Shown in pieces: positions 1 to 8,754 of a stretch of 64,000 bases of DNA. The stretch is from Mesostigma viride (taxonomy: Eukaryota > Streptophyta > Mesostigmatophyceae > Mesostigmatales > Mesostigmataceae). A program made the translations under genes and the position numbers. Numbering within the stretch: the first letter of the stretch is position 1; each line of letters begins with the position of its first letter. The notes beneath the pieces are model-generated. The model saw only the letters and a list, made by a program, of their open reading frames with translations, did no database searches and was not told the DNA's origin. The DNA is taken from NCBI GenBank assembly GCA_009746045.1, contig RPFO01000106.1, forward strand, positions 1,423,211-1,487,210, in the 5' to 3' direction.

Positions 1-426
1 ATGGACCCCCACGATGTAGATGTCCGTCTGCAAATACTTCGCAGTCACCCACACGGTGCTCTGGTCCGCCCACGCCTTGTCTTCCAACGTTTCCTCCAGC
101 TCTTGTCTCGCGGTCGCGGAGAGGTCCGCGACGAACGCTGGGGACGCCTGCCGCACCTTGCGCCTGAGACTCCACGACATCTTCATCAGGTCGTCCATGA
201 ACAGCGTCTTCCCGTCTCTGGCGGCCATCTGCAGGCAGAGAGCGTGGAAAAAGCAGGACCCGTCCGCCGGAGTGGCTCGGATGTGCGTGATCCTCTCAGC
301 CGTAGGAGTGAAGTATTGAAAGGGGGAGTCCACCGTGGTGTCGACGCAGGGGAAGAACGCCTCGTCGGGAGTCAGTCGCTTGTATTGGAAATAAAACGCC
401 GGGATTTGGTGACTCGCGTGCGCCAT
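1..426 (-). CDS. OTU-like cysteine protease, partial (runs off left edge)
   Basis: An open minus-strand frame begins at the ATG at 426 and reaches base 1 with no stop, giving the first 142 residues. Residues 54-63 hold the OTU catalytic signature, Asp55-Gly-Ser-Cys58 followed by Phe-Phe-His-Ala-Leu, where Cys58 would be the nucleophile. The OTU family cleaves ubiquitin or ubiquitin-like chains; the catalytic His lies beyond the window and cannot be checked. The next gene starts divergently at 548. The frame is strongly coding and the overlapping plus-strand frames look like shadows. The family call is good; the activity is inferred. Confidence 0.72.
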   Translation of the reverse strand, partial: MAHASHQIPAFYFQYKRLTPDEAFFPCVDTTVDSPFQYFTPTAERITHIRATPADGSCFFHALCLQMAARDGKTLFMDDLMKMSWSLRRKVRQASPAFVADLSATARQELEETLEDKAWADQSTVWVTAKYLQTDIYIVGVH

Positions 427-547
427 GCTTACAATGACATCGCCATATTTCTCGTCGATGAGACGAGCCGTATTTGTAATGAAAGATGTTTTCTATATAA
501 AAAAAGGAATCGCGTGTATTAGGTAGAATATAAAAGCGAATCACGCC

Positions 548-1213
548 ATGACGGTGGTGGAATTGCATCGGTATCTGGTTTCGAATGGCAGGCGTTTCCC
601 TCTCCACGCTCGCGTATCCCCGGCCTTCGACGACCCCTCCGCCATCGAGGTCACCGTGCCCTTCCCTCCCTCGTACGACTCCCGGCTCGTGAAGTACCTG
701 AAGAAGCACGGCTGGGGGGCTCGCGGATTCGCGTACGTCTACTTGAAAAAGAAAGGACCGAACTCGCTGCACCTGTCGTGGTTCAAGGTCCGATCCAAAG
801 AGTACTACCGCGTCAGCTCCAGAGAGGAAAAGGACACCTTCCGAGGAATCGGGAAACAGCTTCTGTGTCTGGCCATCGGCGTCATGGCCAGGAGATTGAA
901 GAACCCCGCCACTGCCACGCTGACCCTTCTCGCCGGAGGGGGCGCGTGTCGCACGAGACAGGCGAACAGGAGTTTGTCCGAAGACGAATGCCGGCGCTTC
1001 TTGCGCAGATTTCCGCACACCTTCGACGCCATGAAGAAAAAGAAAGACACCTCCTTGAAATCGATGCGCAAGATGGTTTGTGACATCGAACAGAATTTGA
1101 TATTGGTGCAATATTACGAGCAGTACGGTCTCCGCGTCTCTGACTCTACAAACGGGATGTCGATTAAGATGGAGGGGGACCTCCGTTCCGTTGTGGGGGC
1201 ATGTATGAATTGA
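548..1213 (+). CDS. GNAT-like acetyltransferase, putative
   Basis: This 221-aa protein has a central segment Arg-Gly-Ile-Gly-Lys-Gln-Leu-Leu (about residues 98-105) that resembles the acetyl-CoA pyrophosphate loop (motif A) of GNAT N-acetyltransferases. A C-terminal Tyr-Tyr-Glu-Gln-Tyr-Gly-Leu (about residues 187-193) resembles the closing GNAT motif. The substrate is unknown. A TATAAAA box lies about 15 nt before the ATG. The last 50 bases overlap tail to tail with the next minus-strand gene. The frame is clearly coding; the fold assignment rests on two short motifs and is tentative. Confidence 0.5.
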   Translation: MTVVELHRYLVSNGRRFPLHARVSPAFDDPSAIEVTVPFPPSYDSRLVKYLKKHGWGARGFAYVYLKKKGPNSLHLSWFKVRSKEYYRVSSREEKDTFRGIGKQLLCLAIGVMARRLKNPATATLTLLAGGGACRTRQANRSLSEDECRRFLRRFPHTFDAMKKKKDTSLKSMRKMVCDIEQNLILVQYYEQYGLRVSDSTNGMSIKMEGDLRSVVGACMN

Positions 1214-1748
1214 GATCTGGAATGTTTGCCAAATCGTCGAACCGATTTATTGTCGTGTCTCCGAGCGCCGGACCCTGCGGTTCCGGGGCGACCCGGGTTT
1301 GTCCTCCGAGGTTGTAGAGTATCAGGCCCATGATAAACCCCGCCGAGCACGCGATGGCGGACGATATCGTCAGGAACGACCACATGTGTATATTTAACGA
1401 GAGCTCCGGGAGCTGCGGAATGATCTGGGACGTCTTGGGATCCACGTACAGTGTCACGTGATCGCCAGGGGACAGTTTGCCGAACACCTGCACTTGAGTC
1501 GCGCCAGTCTTCCCTTGGTACGACCACCCCACGACCGCGGTGCACTCGCGCACGGTCTTGAACGGGATCAGCTTCTTATCGTGGCACGAGTCCTCCTTGA
1601 TCGAGTCCACGACGCCTTTGATGGTCACGCGCCCCGCGGATCTCTCCTCGTCGATCTTCTTCGACACGTGCAGACGGTGACCGCTGTACGCGGTAGCCGC
1701 CAACGCCACTCCGGAGCACAAGAACGCGATGGCGGAAAGCGTCTTCAT
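1164..1748 (-). CDS. Membrane protein with two hydrophobic segments
   Basis: The 194-aa protein has an N-terminal hydrophobic segment (residues about 3-22; signal peptide or anchor) and a second one around residues 122-146. Between them lies a predominantly beta-like domain with paired cysteines (residues 55 and 69) and a Pro-Gly-Asp-His segment. The tail is Pro/Gly-rich. The topology resembles DUF3592-type membrane proteins, but I do not assign it. A TATATATATA box sits at 1756-1765, 8 nt upstream of the ATG, as at structural genes here, so a virion membrane protein is plausible. Confidence 0.7.
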   Translation of the reverse strand: MKTLSAIAFLCSGVALAATAYSGHRLHVSKKIDEERSAGRVTIKGVVDSIKEDSCHDKKLIPFKTVRECTAVVGWSYQGKTGATQVQVFGKLSPGDHVTLYVDPKTSQIIPQLPELSLNIHMWSFLTISSAIACSAGFIMGLILYNLGGQTRVAPEPQGPALGDTTINRFDDLANIPDLNSYMPPQRNGGPPPS

Positions 1749-1755
1749 CTGTACC

Positions 1756-1765
1756 TATATATATA
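1756..1765 (-). promoter_or_regulatory. TATATA box, late-type promoter
   Basis: An uninterrupted TATATATATA tract lies 8 nt upstream of the ATG at 1748. The same placement recurs at many genes in this window. Confidence 0.55.
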
Positions 1766-1776
1766 CTTCACTATAT

Positions 1777-2484
1777 TCATGCGGCGGGGGGGTCGGGCCC
1801 TATATTCATGTACCCGGTCGTGGACCGGCTGTTGTCGGTCGCTTCGGGGACGTAGAACACGTACATCACCGGGTAGTCCTTCTTCACCTGTCCCACCACG
1901 TTCACGCCTTTAAATGACGGGACGATTTGCAGGGGATAATCCGGAAGCACCTTTTTCAAGGCGACGACCGCCTCTTGCGATGTAGCAAAGGTCTTCAAAT
2001 CCGAAATTTGGCTCCAGTTCGCGGGCGGGTCGCTGTGTCCTAAACCCAACCGGCACGCTAACGCCGTCGCACTGTCCCACCCGGGCCCCTTGGTGCTCGT
2101 GGTCTCGGCGTTTACGGTGTCCCCGATGACGGTAGACGACGTAGCGGCCGTCCTCTGTCTGTCGTACGTGCTGTTACAGAAGTCGGTGTTCAAAAAAGCG
2201 AGGTACTCCTTCGGGTTCCCGTCGTCTCCGTTTCTAACGGCCAGGTGGAAAAGGCCGTTACTCGTGATTTGGTACGTCGTCAGTTCCCTCACTTTGGACA
2301 TGTCCGTCGTCCTTTGTTTATCCACTCTCACGAAATCGGCGTAATCGGAAGAGAGAAACGAAGACGCCAAAGAAGACGCGGTATTTCCGCTCCTCTTTCG
2401 TAAGAAGTGGACCGCCACCACGATCACCACGATCGCGACGAAGCCGAAACTGAAGCCTCCCACGATCCACGGATTCACCGCCAT
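1777..2484 (-). CDS. Single-pass membrane protein, probable virion component
   Basis: The 235-aa protein begins with a strong transmembrane segment (residues about 8-28) followed by a basic stop-transfer stretch (Arg-Lys-Arg). A roughly 200-residue Ser/Thr-rich globular part follows, containing two cysteines. It is the second of two adjacent minus-strand membrane proteins. This plan of one N-terminal anchor plus an outside domain is common for membrane proteins of nucleocytoviruses. No specific family is recognised. Confidence 0.7.
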   Translation of the reverse strand: MAVNPWIVGGFSFGFVAIVVIVVAVHFLRKRSGNTASSLASSFLSSDYADFVRVDKQRTTDMSKVRELTTYQITSNGLFHLAVRNGDDGNPKEYLAFLNTDFCNSTYDRQRTAATSSTVIGDTVNAETTSTKGPGWDSATALACRLGLGHSDPPANWSQISDLKTFATSQEAVVALKKVLPDYPLQIVPSFKGVNVVGQVKKDYPVMYVFYVPEATDNSRSTTGYMNIGPDPPAA

Positions 2485-2526
2485 TTATGTTATGCGCGGA
2501 AGAAATTTTACTACGCTATTCAGGGA

Positions 2527-2979
2527 ATGAGTTCCATAAAAAGGGTGAGTCTGTCGTCCGCTGTGTCGAAGACGGTGAGCCCCGTCGGGACGCGGAGGGG
2601 GGCGTTCCCGTGCGAAGGTCCGTGGAGCGGTTTTCGAGACATGCTTACGACGGCGTTGACGACTACGCTCGGGAGGCTGTTCAAGGCGAGCGTGGAAGGC
2701 CGCCCGCGATTCCTGGTCATCACGCTGCCGTCCGCCAGGAGCGAGCAACGCGGGATACGATTGCAAGTCACGGACGAACCGGCAGGTCATTTCGGGATAG
2801 CCAGAGTGGGAGAGACGATCCGTCCGGTGGCCCTCGTGTCCGACTCCTTTTACAAGCACGGGCGCGGTTTGGCGGGGACGATGATGTCCGTGGTAAGAGG
2901 GGCCACTGGTAACGACGTGGTGGGGGCGGACATGATGGTGAGACGATTGGTCAACGGAATCGTATCCCTGCGCTTTTGA
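2527..2979 (+). CDS. Hypothetical protein
   Basis: A 150-aa frame starts at the internal ATG at 2527. The longer frame from 2407 would run through the 5' end of the divergent membrane-protein gene, so the internal start is preferred. The 43-bp divergent spacer fits this compact genome. The protein is moderately basic, without a visible transmembrane segment or motif. Its end overlaps the HNH gene by 29 bp tail to tail. No function is recognised. Confidence 0.55.
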   Translation: MSSIKRVSLSSAVSKTVSPVGTRRGAFPCEGPWSGFRDMLTTALTTTLGRLFKASVEGRPRFLVITLPSARSEQRGIRLQVTDEPAGHFGIARVGETIRPVALVSDSFYKHGRGLAGTMMSVVRGATGNDVVGADMMVRRLVNGIVSLRF

Positions 2980-3661
2980 GCCGTTTCAGAGTGATGGCGA
3001 GTTGGTCCTCTATTCGTTTGGAATTGTTGCAATCGTGGCATAAGAGACGGACGTTTCCGCAGTACTTGCGTTTCAACGGGTTGATTCTGTCCAGGGACAT
3101 CGTGTCGCCGGAATGCAAATTTTTGCCTACGAAACGAGTCTTGCAAATGCGGCACCGCGGATCGCGAACGAACTGTCTATAGATATCCTCGACCTCTTTC
3201 TGTCCGAAACAGGGAGCGATCCCGTCGGCGCGCATTCGATGATTGGCCGCTACGGCGCGTTCCTTGATGTACTCCCACAACGCGGCATCGCCCGATGGGG
3301 GTCTGGTGATTCCGCGTTGAGACCCGGGGTTGAGACGGGGTGGTTTGATGCGGATCCCTCTGCGCGTGAGTTCGAAGCGGGCCTCTCGCAATCGATCCTT
3401 AATTTTCCTCAAGGGGGTGTCGCAACACCCGAAGCACGTCCACCGCCATCGCGGGTAGCTGATGAGCGCCCGTCCCGGAAAGTTGTTGATGTCGGTCTTC
3501 CATCTGGCGCCATCCCGAAAGTGGATGGGGCGGCCACAATCCGCGCACTTGCCGTTCCACATTTTTCGAGCCTCGGAGACGGAGATAGGATGATACGGCT
3601 TCCCGGATTTACCCCTAGCGTATCTGACCTCCTTGTTGATTTTTCGGACCTCTTGTTCCAT
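2951..3661 (-). CDS. HNH endonuclease
   Basis: The 236-aa protein carries two Cys pairs in its N-terminal half (Cys39-x2-Cys42 and Cys76-x2-Cys79), likely a structural zinc site. A C-terminal HNH-type nuclease core follows: Cys170-x2-Cys173, Asp191-Arg-Ile, Gly-Asn-Val, then Cys208-x2-Cys211-Asn-Asn-x-Lys. HNH enzymes cut DNA with a single metal ion and are often free-standing or homing nucleases in giant viruses. There is no sign of an intron or intein beside it. The family call is firm; the biological target is unknown. Confidence 0.82.
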   Translation of the reverse strand: MEQEVRKINKEVRYARGKSGKPYHPISVSEARKMWNGKCADCGRPIHFRDGARWKTDINNFPGRALISYPRWRWTCFGCCDTPLRKIKDRLREARFELTRRGIRIKPPRLNPGSQRGITRPPSGDAALWEYIKERAVAANHRMRADGIAPCFGQKEVEDIYRQFVRDPRCRICKTRFVGKNLHSGDTMSLDRINPLKRKYCGNVRLLCHDCNNSKRIEDQLAITLKRLKSAGIRFR

Positions 3662-3693
3662 GCTAGTTATACAGTACGGTTATACACTTTTCC

Positions 3694-4242
3694 TCACATC
3701 ATCGACCGGGCGAACGGGCACGACCTAGTCACATGGCCATCCGTGCGTTGCCGTTTGGACGGGTCTCGGGCCGCCTCCCAGAACGCGTCGGGCATGCGCT
3801 TGTTCTTCGCGGACACATGGAGAGGATACGCACTCTTCGGATACGCCCTCCTTGCGGGACGAGGAGGGGGCGGTGGGCGAAGTGGTCCGGCTGGCATCCG
3901 GGACGCGTTTCGGGAGCCGATTTGCCAGACACGGTCGGGCATCCGCTGTCTGTTCTCCCACTCGGCGTCGATATCGAATTTCGGTTCCATCCCGCTGGAT
4001 TGGCTCATGAACTCCGCGTGAAGATCGTATCGAGGGTCGGCCGGACGGTACGTGTACCACATCGTCCCCATCACTGGGTTATGGTGCGGCTCTCGGATCA
4101 CGTTTTCAAGTTGAAATCCGGACGGGTCGAGGTACTCTGGGGGGTTTAGCGAGTACATGTAGTCGCTAGATTCCGGTGCCCGGATGACGCAATTCCCCCT
4201 CAATTTGTGCGTCTTCTTCTTCGGAGCCTTCCTGGCAGTCAT
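3694..4242 (-). CDS. Basic Pro-rich hypothetical protein
   Basis: The 182-aa protein has a Lys/Arg-rich N-terminus, a central segment with Pro-Arg-Tyr-Asp and Met-Trp-Tyr-Thr, a run of six prolines, and a basic C-terminus. Two segments contain a related motif of Lys/Asn-Arg-x-Met-Pro-Asp (about residues 98-102 and 148-152), suggesting an internal repeat. No enzyme motif is visible. It sits divergently 40 bp from the small gene at 4283. The composition suggests nucleic-acid or virion association, which is inference. Confidence 0.6.
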   Translation of the reverse strand: MTARKAPKKKTHKLRGNCVIRAPESSDYMYSLNPPEYLDPSGFQLENVIREPHHNPVMGTMWYTYRPADPRYDLHAEFMSQSSGMEPKFDIDAEWENRQRMPDRVWQIGSRNASRMPAGPLRPPPPPRPARRAYPKSAYPLHVSAKNKRMPDAFWEAARDPSKRQRTDGHVTRSCPFARSMM

Positions 4243-4282
4243 TTGGTATTATCGCAAGGTTTTTTTTACCCGATACGGTATA

Positions 4283-4507
4283 ATGGCTCTGCGAAGATTC
4301 AGAGAGTATCGACCGTCGACCATCGACACCAATATCAAGGATATGGGGAAGAAGTTGGAGCAAATCGAGTCGCTGCTGAGGAAAACGCTCGCGGAAGTCG
4401 CAGCGGCCCGTATGCAATTAGGATTAGACTCTCCGACGATCGTTCCTCCTCGTCGTTTGGGGTTTATTTATACAAGTAAATACTCACCGATCCGGAAGCC
4501 GTCGTGA
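4283..4507 (+). CDS. Small coiled-coil protein
   Basis: A 74-aa frame starts at the ATG at 4283, directly after a TATAATG context. A longer frame from 4184 would overlap the start of the divergent gene. Residues about 14-46 form a heptad-like helix (Ile/Leu/Met spacing with Lys/Glu), suggesting oligomerisation. The C-terminus overlaps the next minus-strand gene by 44 bp. Function unknown. Confidence 0.5.
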   Translation: MALRRFREYRPSTIDTNIKDMGKKLEQIESLLRKTLAEVAAARMQLGLDSPTIVPPRRLGFIYTSKYSPIRKPS

Positions 4508-5105
4508 GCGCGTGGGCGGTGACACCGGCGGTTACCACCGTCCACATGCGCGGTGTCGTCGTCGATAATATCTGGCTGAGAGCCGCAGCCTTCCCTTGTG
4601 GGCCGATAACCGGAATCGTGGATACCTCGACCCAGTTCGAATCGATGTATCGTTGCGGAACTGGATTGAGTCCCATGTTTTTCAAGGCCGAAAAGTCCGC
4701 GTTTGTCATGAACGGATACACGCTTTCGGTGTCAGGGTTATACGCAACTGTCAGAAACTGATCGTTCGAGAACGTGCACGCGGGGAACGCCTTCTTAAAG
4801 CAGTCAACCTCGGCCTGAGGGAGCCAATGGTTTGTCGGGAATATCAATTTGGGATACGCTTTCTCCTTATCGGAATCCGGCCGCAACATGTTCATATTCT
4901 TGGATTTCTGTCCCACCAGATCCTTCCCATTCAATCCGTCGAGGGCCGTCTGCATCCGGTCGGCGGTGGTGGCTGTGCGTGGCGGAGGAGGAGTCGGTGG
5001 AGGTAACAGAGTGAGGAAGCTGACCAATAATGCCAACGTGACCACCGCCGCTCCGTACAAAAAAATCGGGTTTCGCGGCGTCTTGTCAGTGGACATGGTG
5101 TTCAT
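4464..5105 (-). CDS. Single-pass membrane protein
   Basis: The preferred start is the ATG at 5105; the frame extends upstream to 5297 only by running through the 5' end of the divergent gene at 5145. The 213-aa product has a transmembrane segment at about residues 13-34, then a Pro/Thr-rich linker of repeated prolines. A soluble domain with two cysteines near residues 100-110 follows. It resembles the other N-anchored virion-type proteins in this window. No family recognised. Confidence 0.66.
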   Translation of the reverse strand: MNTMSTDKTPRNPIFLYGAAVVTLALLVSFLTLLPPPTPPPPRTATTADRMQTALDGLNGKDLVGQKSKNMNMLRPDSDKEKAYPKLIFPTNHWLPQAEVDCFKKAFPACTFSNDQFLTVAYNPDTESVYPFMTNADFSALKNMGLNPVPQRYIDSNWVEVSTIPVIGPQGKAAALSQILSTTTPRMWTVVTAGVTAHALTTASGSVSIYLYK

Positions 5106-5144
5106 TAGTATTACCTTTGTTTTTTTGTGAGGTGTATTGTAGAC

Positions 5145-5672
5145 ATGCAAACGATCGCGCCAGAGAACACCCTTTCGGGGGTCCCGAAGCCGATGCCCCA
5201 ATGCCAGACGTCGGCGGTAGACGCTAGTGTGCTGAATGCACCCGCGAAGGCTAAGGAACCTGTGATCGTCAGTTCGATGCAACCCGACGCATATCAACCG
5301 GTGGCGAACGTGTTGGGACGCGCGGTCACTATGCCACCGGCCCCTAATCCGTTCGCGTACGAGTCCGTGGTAAACGACGCTACCTACGTGGGATCGGGTC
5401 TCGTGTCCGATCCGGCGTTGATGGCGTCTTTTGATACCGCTATTCGATCGGTTGGTGGAGAGAGTGCGAAACAGAGTGATCCGGTTTTGCTAGGAATAAA
5501 AAAAGACATTTGGGAATTGGCATTAGATCCGTTAAATTATTTACAATTCTTGTCTCACGCGAGTACGATGTTTCCTCAGGAGGTGGTGGGGACGCTGGCT
5601 AGACTGCCGGAAATGATCGTCATGGATGCTCGTATGGCATCGACGTCACTAAACAACGCGTTACGAAGATAA
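5145..5672 (+). CDS. Hypothetical protein
   Basis: The 175-aa frame starts at 5145, leaving a 39-bp divergent spacer. The first 100 residues are Pro/Ala/Val-rich and probably extended. The C-terminal 70 residues look helical, with an amphipathic Trp-Glu-Leu-Ala-Leu-Asp segment. It ends one base before the stop of the convergent KilA-N gene. Unrecognised; a structural role is possible. Confidence 0.6.
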   Translation: MQTIAPENTLSGVPKPMPQCQTSAVDASVLNAPAKAKEPVIVSSMQPDAYQPVANVLGRAVTMPPAPNPFAYESVVNDATYVGSGLVSDPALMASFDTAIRSVGGESAKQSDPVLLGIKKDIWELALDPLNYLQFLSHASTMFPQEVVGTLARLPEMIVMDARMASTSLNNALRR

Positions 5673-5673
5673 T

Positions 5674-6552
5674 CTAGGACGTTATCATCATTCTCAACAT
5701 GTCCAGGTCGGGTTCGACGGAAAGGTCTATCTCCCTCAGCATGGTGTCGAATTCGCAAGATGCCTTCATGACGCACTGAGAATTCTGCTCCAAAGAGGGG
5801 ATGCGAGTGGCGAAATCCTCCAAGGAGACGTTCATGTAGTTCTTGGCCGCGTCCGTCATCCGGAAGAAGCCGAGGTCGTGATAGTAGGTCGTGGTGATGT
5901 GCGAGATGTTGTCGATGAGACTGCGAAACAAGGAACTTTGAGCCTCGACGATATCTTTTCCCACGATAGCGCTCACTGCGCGTTCGACGGTCGGATGCAT
6001 GTCGAATGGAGTATACATGAACAGGTGATTCATGACGCGCTCTTCGAAAGATCGCACGGTTTCTTTGAACTCCTGGCTCTTGGTCTCGAACTCGCCCTTC
6101 ATGTTCGAGAACGTGTTGAGCAGCGCGTTTTCTATGTCTCCTCGGACGGAGGACAGAGCCGTCTGGAAGGCGTTCATCGTGGGCTGTCTGCACGTGTGGA
6201 TGGTGTGCGTCGCCGCGAACGTGGGGCTCATCCAGCAGCAGAACGTCGTCAAGATGCTGGTGTGGATGTAGTCTCCGTCCGAAAGTTTCTTGAGAGGCCA
6301 GAACCCCACGAGTTTTTCAACCTCTTCGAGGATTTTCTTGTGGGTCTGATATTTGTCGAAGACGTTCAACGTTTTCGAGGAGGATACTCCCCACGATAGC
6401 TGGAGCTCCGATACGCGTATGAATCCGTCGACGTTGACGGTGATGCAGGAGAGGCCGCTTCGATCCGCCACTTGCAATCGATACTCGTTGGAAGGGTAGC
6501 CCGGAACGCTGTTGTTCACCAAGTAGGGGTGGGGCGAGAGTTTTGGTGCCAT
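5674..6552 (-). CDS. KilA-N domain protein
   Basis: The 292-aa protein has an N-terminal KilA-N-like domain (about residues 32-122). It opens with Val-Asp-Gly-Phe-Ile-Arg-Val-Ser-Glu-Leu, continues with a helix ending in Glu-Lys-Leu-Val-Gly-Phe, and closes with Tyr-Ile-His-Thr-Ser-Ile and Trp-Met-Ser-Pro-Thr-Phe-Ala. This is the pattern of the family's aromatic-His and Trp-x-Ser-Pro motifs. KilA-N domains bind nucleic acid and are frequent in nucleocytoviruses. Residues about 125-175 form a long helix, probably coiled coil. The gene is divergent from the one at 6892, and a TATAAAAG box lies 64 nt upstream. Confidence 0.75.
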   Translation of the reverse strand: MAPKLSPHPYLVNNSVPGYPSNEYRLQVADRSGLSCITVNVDGFIRVSELQLSWGVSSSKTLNVFDKYQTHKKILEEVEKLVGFWPLKKLSDGDYIHTSILTTFCCWMSPTFAATHTIHTCRQPTMNAFQTALSSVRGDIENALLNTFSNMKGEFETKSQEFKETVRSFEERVMNHLFMYTPFDMHPTVERAVSAIVGKDIVEAQSSLFRSLIDNISHITTTYYHDLGFFRMTDAAKNYMNVSLEDFATRIPSLEQNSQCVMKASCEFDTMLREIDLSVEPDLDMLRMMITS

Positions 6553-6615
6553 GGCGGCGAGGTGGAGAGAGAGAGTGGGTCGCGAAAGAGCGAGGAGGAA
6601 CGTGCGGCGTCTCCG

Positions 6616-6623
6616 CTTTTATA
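6616..6623 (-). promoter_or_regulatory. Canonical TATA box upstream of KilA-N gene
   Basis: On the minus strand the sequence reads TATAAAAG, ending 63 nt before the ATG at 6552. The distance suits a polymerase II-like promoter with a short 5' leader and differs from the close TATATA boxes of the structural genes. Confidence 0.5.
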
Positions 6624-6637
6624 GGTGGTCGTCGAAC

Positions 6638-6819
6638 GAGTGGAGCGCGCTAGTGCCGTACGCGTGTGAAAAAGAGCGGCAAATCTACGGAGCGTGTCTG
6701 TAGTTCCTTAGGACTGGCGAAAAGGGCGGCAAATATACGGAGCGAGTCTGTAGTGCCGTGACAAAAAGAGCGGCAAAACATTTGGGCGGGAATTCGACGG
6801 AGCGCGCCTGTAGTTCCGT
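6638..6819. repeat. Tandem repeats in divergent promoter region
   Basis: The 339-bp spacer between divergent genes at 6552 and 6892 holds about three imperfect copies of a unit of about 50 bp. Each contains GGCGGCAAAT or GGCGGGAATT, then ACGGAGCG and CTGTAGT(T/G)CC; starts are near 6670, 6720 and 6763, with a partial copy near 6638. No frame here looks coding. Position and repetition suggest a shared regulatory element. Confidence 0.65.
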
Positions 6820-6891
6820 ACGCGGTCCAAAAGAGGCCAAAAGCGATGGAAGGACGCGTTTGAGACTCGTTCCAGTCGAAACCCATAAGCC

Positions 6892-8040
6892 ATGGTGGAA
6901 GTCACTACATTTCACGCCCCGTTTCCCCACGAATTCACGGCTCGCACCCTTTTGTGCGAGGAGTTGATATGCGTTACGGATTTCATGGAGGGAGCCATTC
7001 CTGGCGTGTCGGGGAAACGGTACGACGGTGCCGTGACTCAGACGAAGTTCGTGAGTGTTAACGGAGTGGGAGTCCCTTTCATCCACGCAACGACGGCTCT
7101 TCGAATCTTGGCCGAGTCGAGTTTCGAGGGATTGCGCGCGAGGAAATCGAAGGCTGCAGCCATCGCCGCGTTCTTCTGGGGGCAAGCTTCCGAGGCCATG
7201 ATGGATCACTCCTTCGTGAAGTTTTCGGATACCCTGATCGTTCTCCCCCCACCTGCTGGCTACCTCGTGCAGTGTCCTCCTCCCATGGCGGGCCTCGACC
7301 CCCTCGATTGTCTTTTGATGGAGACTATGCTGATGAAGACGGCGAAGGATTGCAAAATCGTTTCGAGCCGAAAGGACGGCAAGCTCATCGTATCAGCGAT
7401 CACGAGCGCCGTTAAGTCGCATTTCCCAGAAGGGGGCGTGGAGTTGGACGAGCTCTACACGTTCTTCTTCCGCCTCGTCGCGCATGCGATGGAGAGAAAG
7501 AAACTCGCGGGGCCGCTGGACGTGGTCGTGGAGGAAATCAAGAGGAGGATCGGAGACGCGGCTGTGTCGATGAAGAGATCGAAATACCCTGTTTCTGACG
7601 CGTGTTTCTGGACAGAATGGGTGAAGACGGTGAGCCAATTCGCACACGCGGTGGCCACGGGGATGTCTGTCGCCGATTTTCGAGAGATTCAAACGAGCTT
7701 GTGCGCAGACGAAGAACCGGTGATCGCCTACACGTTTCTCGCGCGCCGCTGCGTGGACATCGTTTCCACCGTGTTTTATGCCAGCCTCTCGGCACTCGGC
7801 GACGACGACGAACGGGCGGACCCGATCTACAACGCCTGGTTTTCCCTGATCAAGTGGTCCGGATTGCACGAGACGTCTCTCCTCGTCCTCTCTCGGACCG
7901 ACATCGACAAGAACATCGACGAGCTGTCTCGTCTGCGCAAACGGTATCTCGAGATCCAGGCGGATAAGAAAACGAGCGACAGCGTGCCGGAGTTGATGTC
8001 CGACACGGATCAGTCGTCTCAGGGTAGCACGGAGTTTTAG
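6892..8040 (+). CDS. Hypothetical protein, 382 aa
   Basis: A long, clearly coding frame of 382 aa starting at 6892. It appears largely alpha-helical with scattered cysteines, no transmembrane segment, and a Ser/Asp-rich tail of about 25 residues. I recognise no family. It is divergent from the KilA-N gene across a repeat-bearing spacer, so the two may be co-regulated, possibly early. An intracellular regulatory role would fit that context but has no direct evidence. Confidence 0.72.
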   Translation: MVEVTTFHAPFPHEFTARTLLCEELICVTDFMEGAIPGVSGKRYDGAVTQTKFVSVNGVGVPFIHATTALRILAESSFEGLRARKSKAAAIAAFFWGQASEAMMDHSFVKFSDTLIVLPPPAGYLVQCPPPMAGLDPLDCLLMETMLMKTAKDCKIVSSRKDGKLIVSAITSAVKSHFPEGGVELDELYTFFFRLVAHAMERKKLAGPLDVVVEEIKRRIGDAAVSMKRSKYPVSDACFWTEWVKTVSQFAHAVATGMSVADFREIQTSLCADEEPVIAYTFLARRCVDIVSTVFYASLSALGDDDERADPIYNAWFSLIKWSGLHETSLLVLSRTDIDKNIDELSRLRKRYLEIQADKKTSDSVPELMSDTDQSSQGSTEF

Positions 8041-8109
8041 GCTTCGTGGTAGAGAGTTCGCCCCGGCGCGAAGTTAAAATAACTGTTAATTATATGAAAC
8101 CGATCGAAT

Positions 8110-8718
8110 ATGGCATTTGCGTTGTCCCCGACTCTGGTGTCTCTTCCGCGTCCCGTGCATGCGAGCATTCCTCACCCCTCCAGTCCTTGGTCTCGTAAAG
8201 TCTATATCGTAGGCAAATCGCAGCCGTATCAGCGCATCTTGGGATTTCATTGCATCGAGAAAGATCGATCGGAATTGGGAGGTGTGCGTCCCATGACTCA
8301 CGTTGTAGCGTTCGAAGACAAGAACACCGCTGCCGCGATGAGTTTATTGGCAGATGACGATATACGCGAGGAAAAGACGGCTAGCTACGTGGTGGACGGA
8401 GACGCGGTAGACGAGTTGATTCGCGATAAGGTGATATCGGCGATGCGCACGAGACCAGATGCCTATAAAACGAATTGCGGAGTCGACGATGATAGCGAGG
8501 ATACAAAGGAGGAGGAGGAGGAAGAGACGGGAGGAGACGTCGAGAAGGAAGAGTTTTGGGTGATGGAGGAATGGGCGTCGATGAATGGCATGGTCCTCAA
8601 AACCATACAGACGGAGATGTCCGAAACCGTAGGCAAAGTCGTCATCACGAGTCACTACCCGCGCGAGAATTATCAGACATATGCAAAATTTCTTAACGGA
8701 TGTTTGAAGTTGGAATGA
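8110..8718 (+). CDS. Acidic hypothetical protein
   Basis: The 202-aa protein has a Pro/Ser-rich N-terminus, a compact middle domain, then an acidic block (Asp/Glu run at about residues 125-150) with consecutive glutamates. The C-terminal 50 residues look folded. No motif is recognised. The acidic tract could bind basic proteins or DNA-binding partners. A TTATATG element lies about 15 nt upstream of the ATG. Confidence 0.65.
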   Translation: MAFALSPTLVSLPRPVHASIPHPSSPWSRKVYIVGKSQPYQRILGFHCIEKDRSELGGVRPMTHVVAFEDKNTAAAMSLLADDDIREEKTASYVVDGDAVDELIRDKVISAMRTRPDAYKTNCGVDDDSEDTKEEEEEETGGDVEKEEFWVMEEWASMNGMVLKTIQTEMSETVGKVVITSHYPRENYQTYAKFLNGCLKLE

Positions 8719-8754
8719 CGCTTTTTATTATCGATCTCGCATTTTAGTTGTTCA

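Noticed and set aside
3113..4021. 302-aa plus-strand frame over the HNH gene
   Set aside because: It overlaps a gene with clear zinc and HNH motifs and has no motif of its own.
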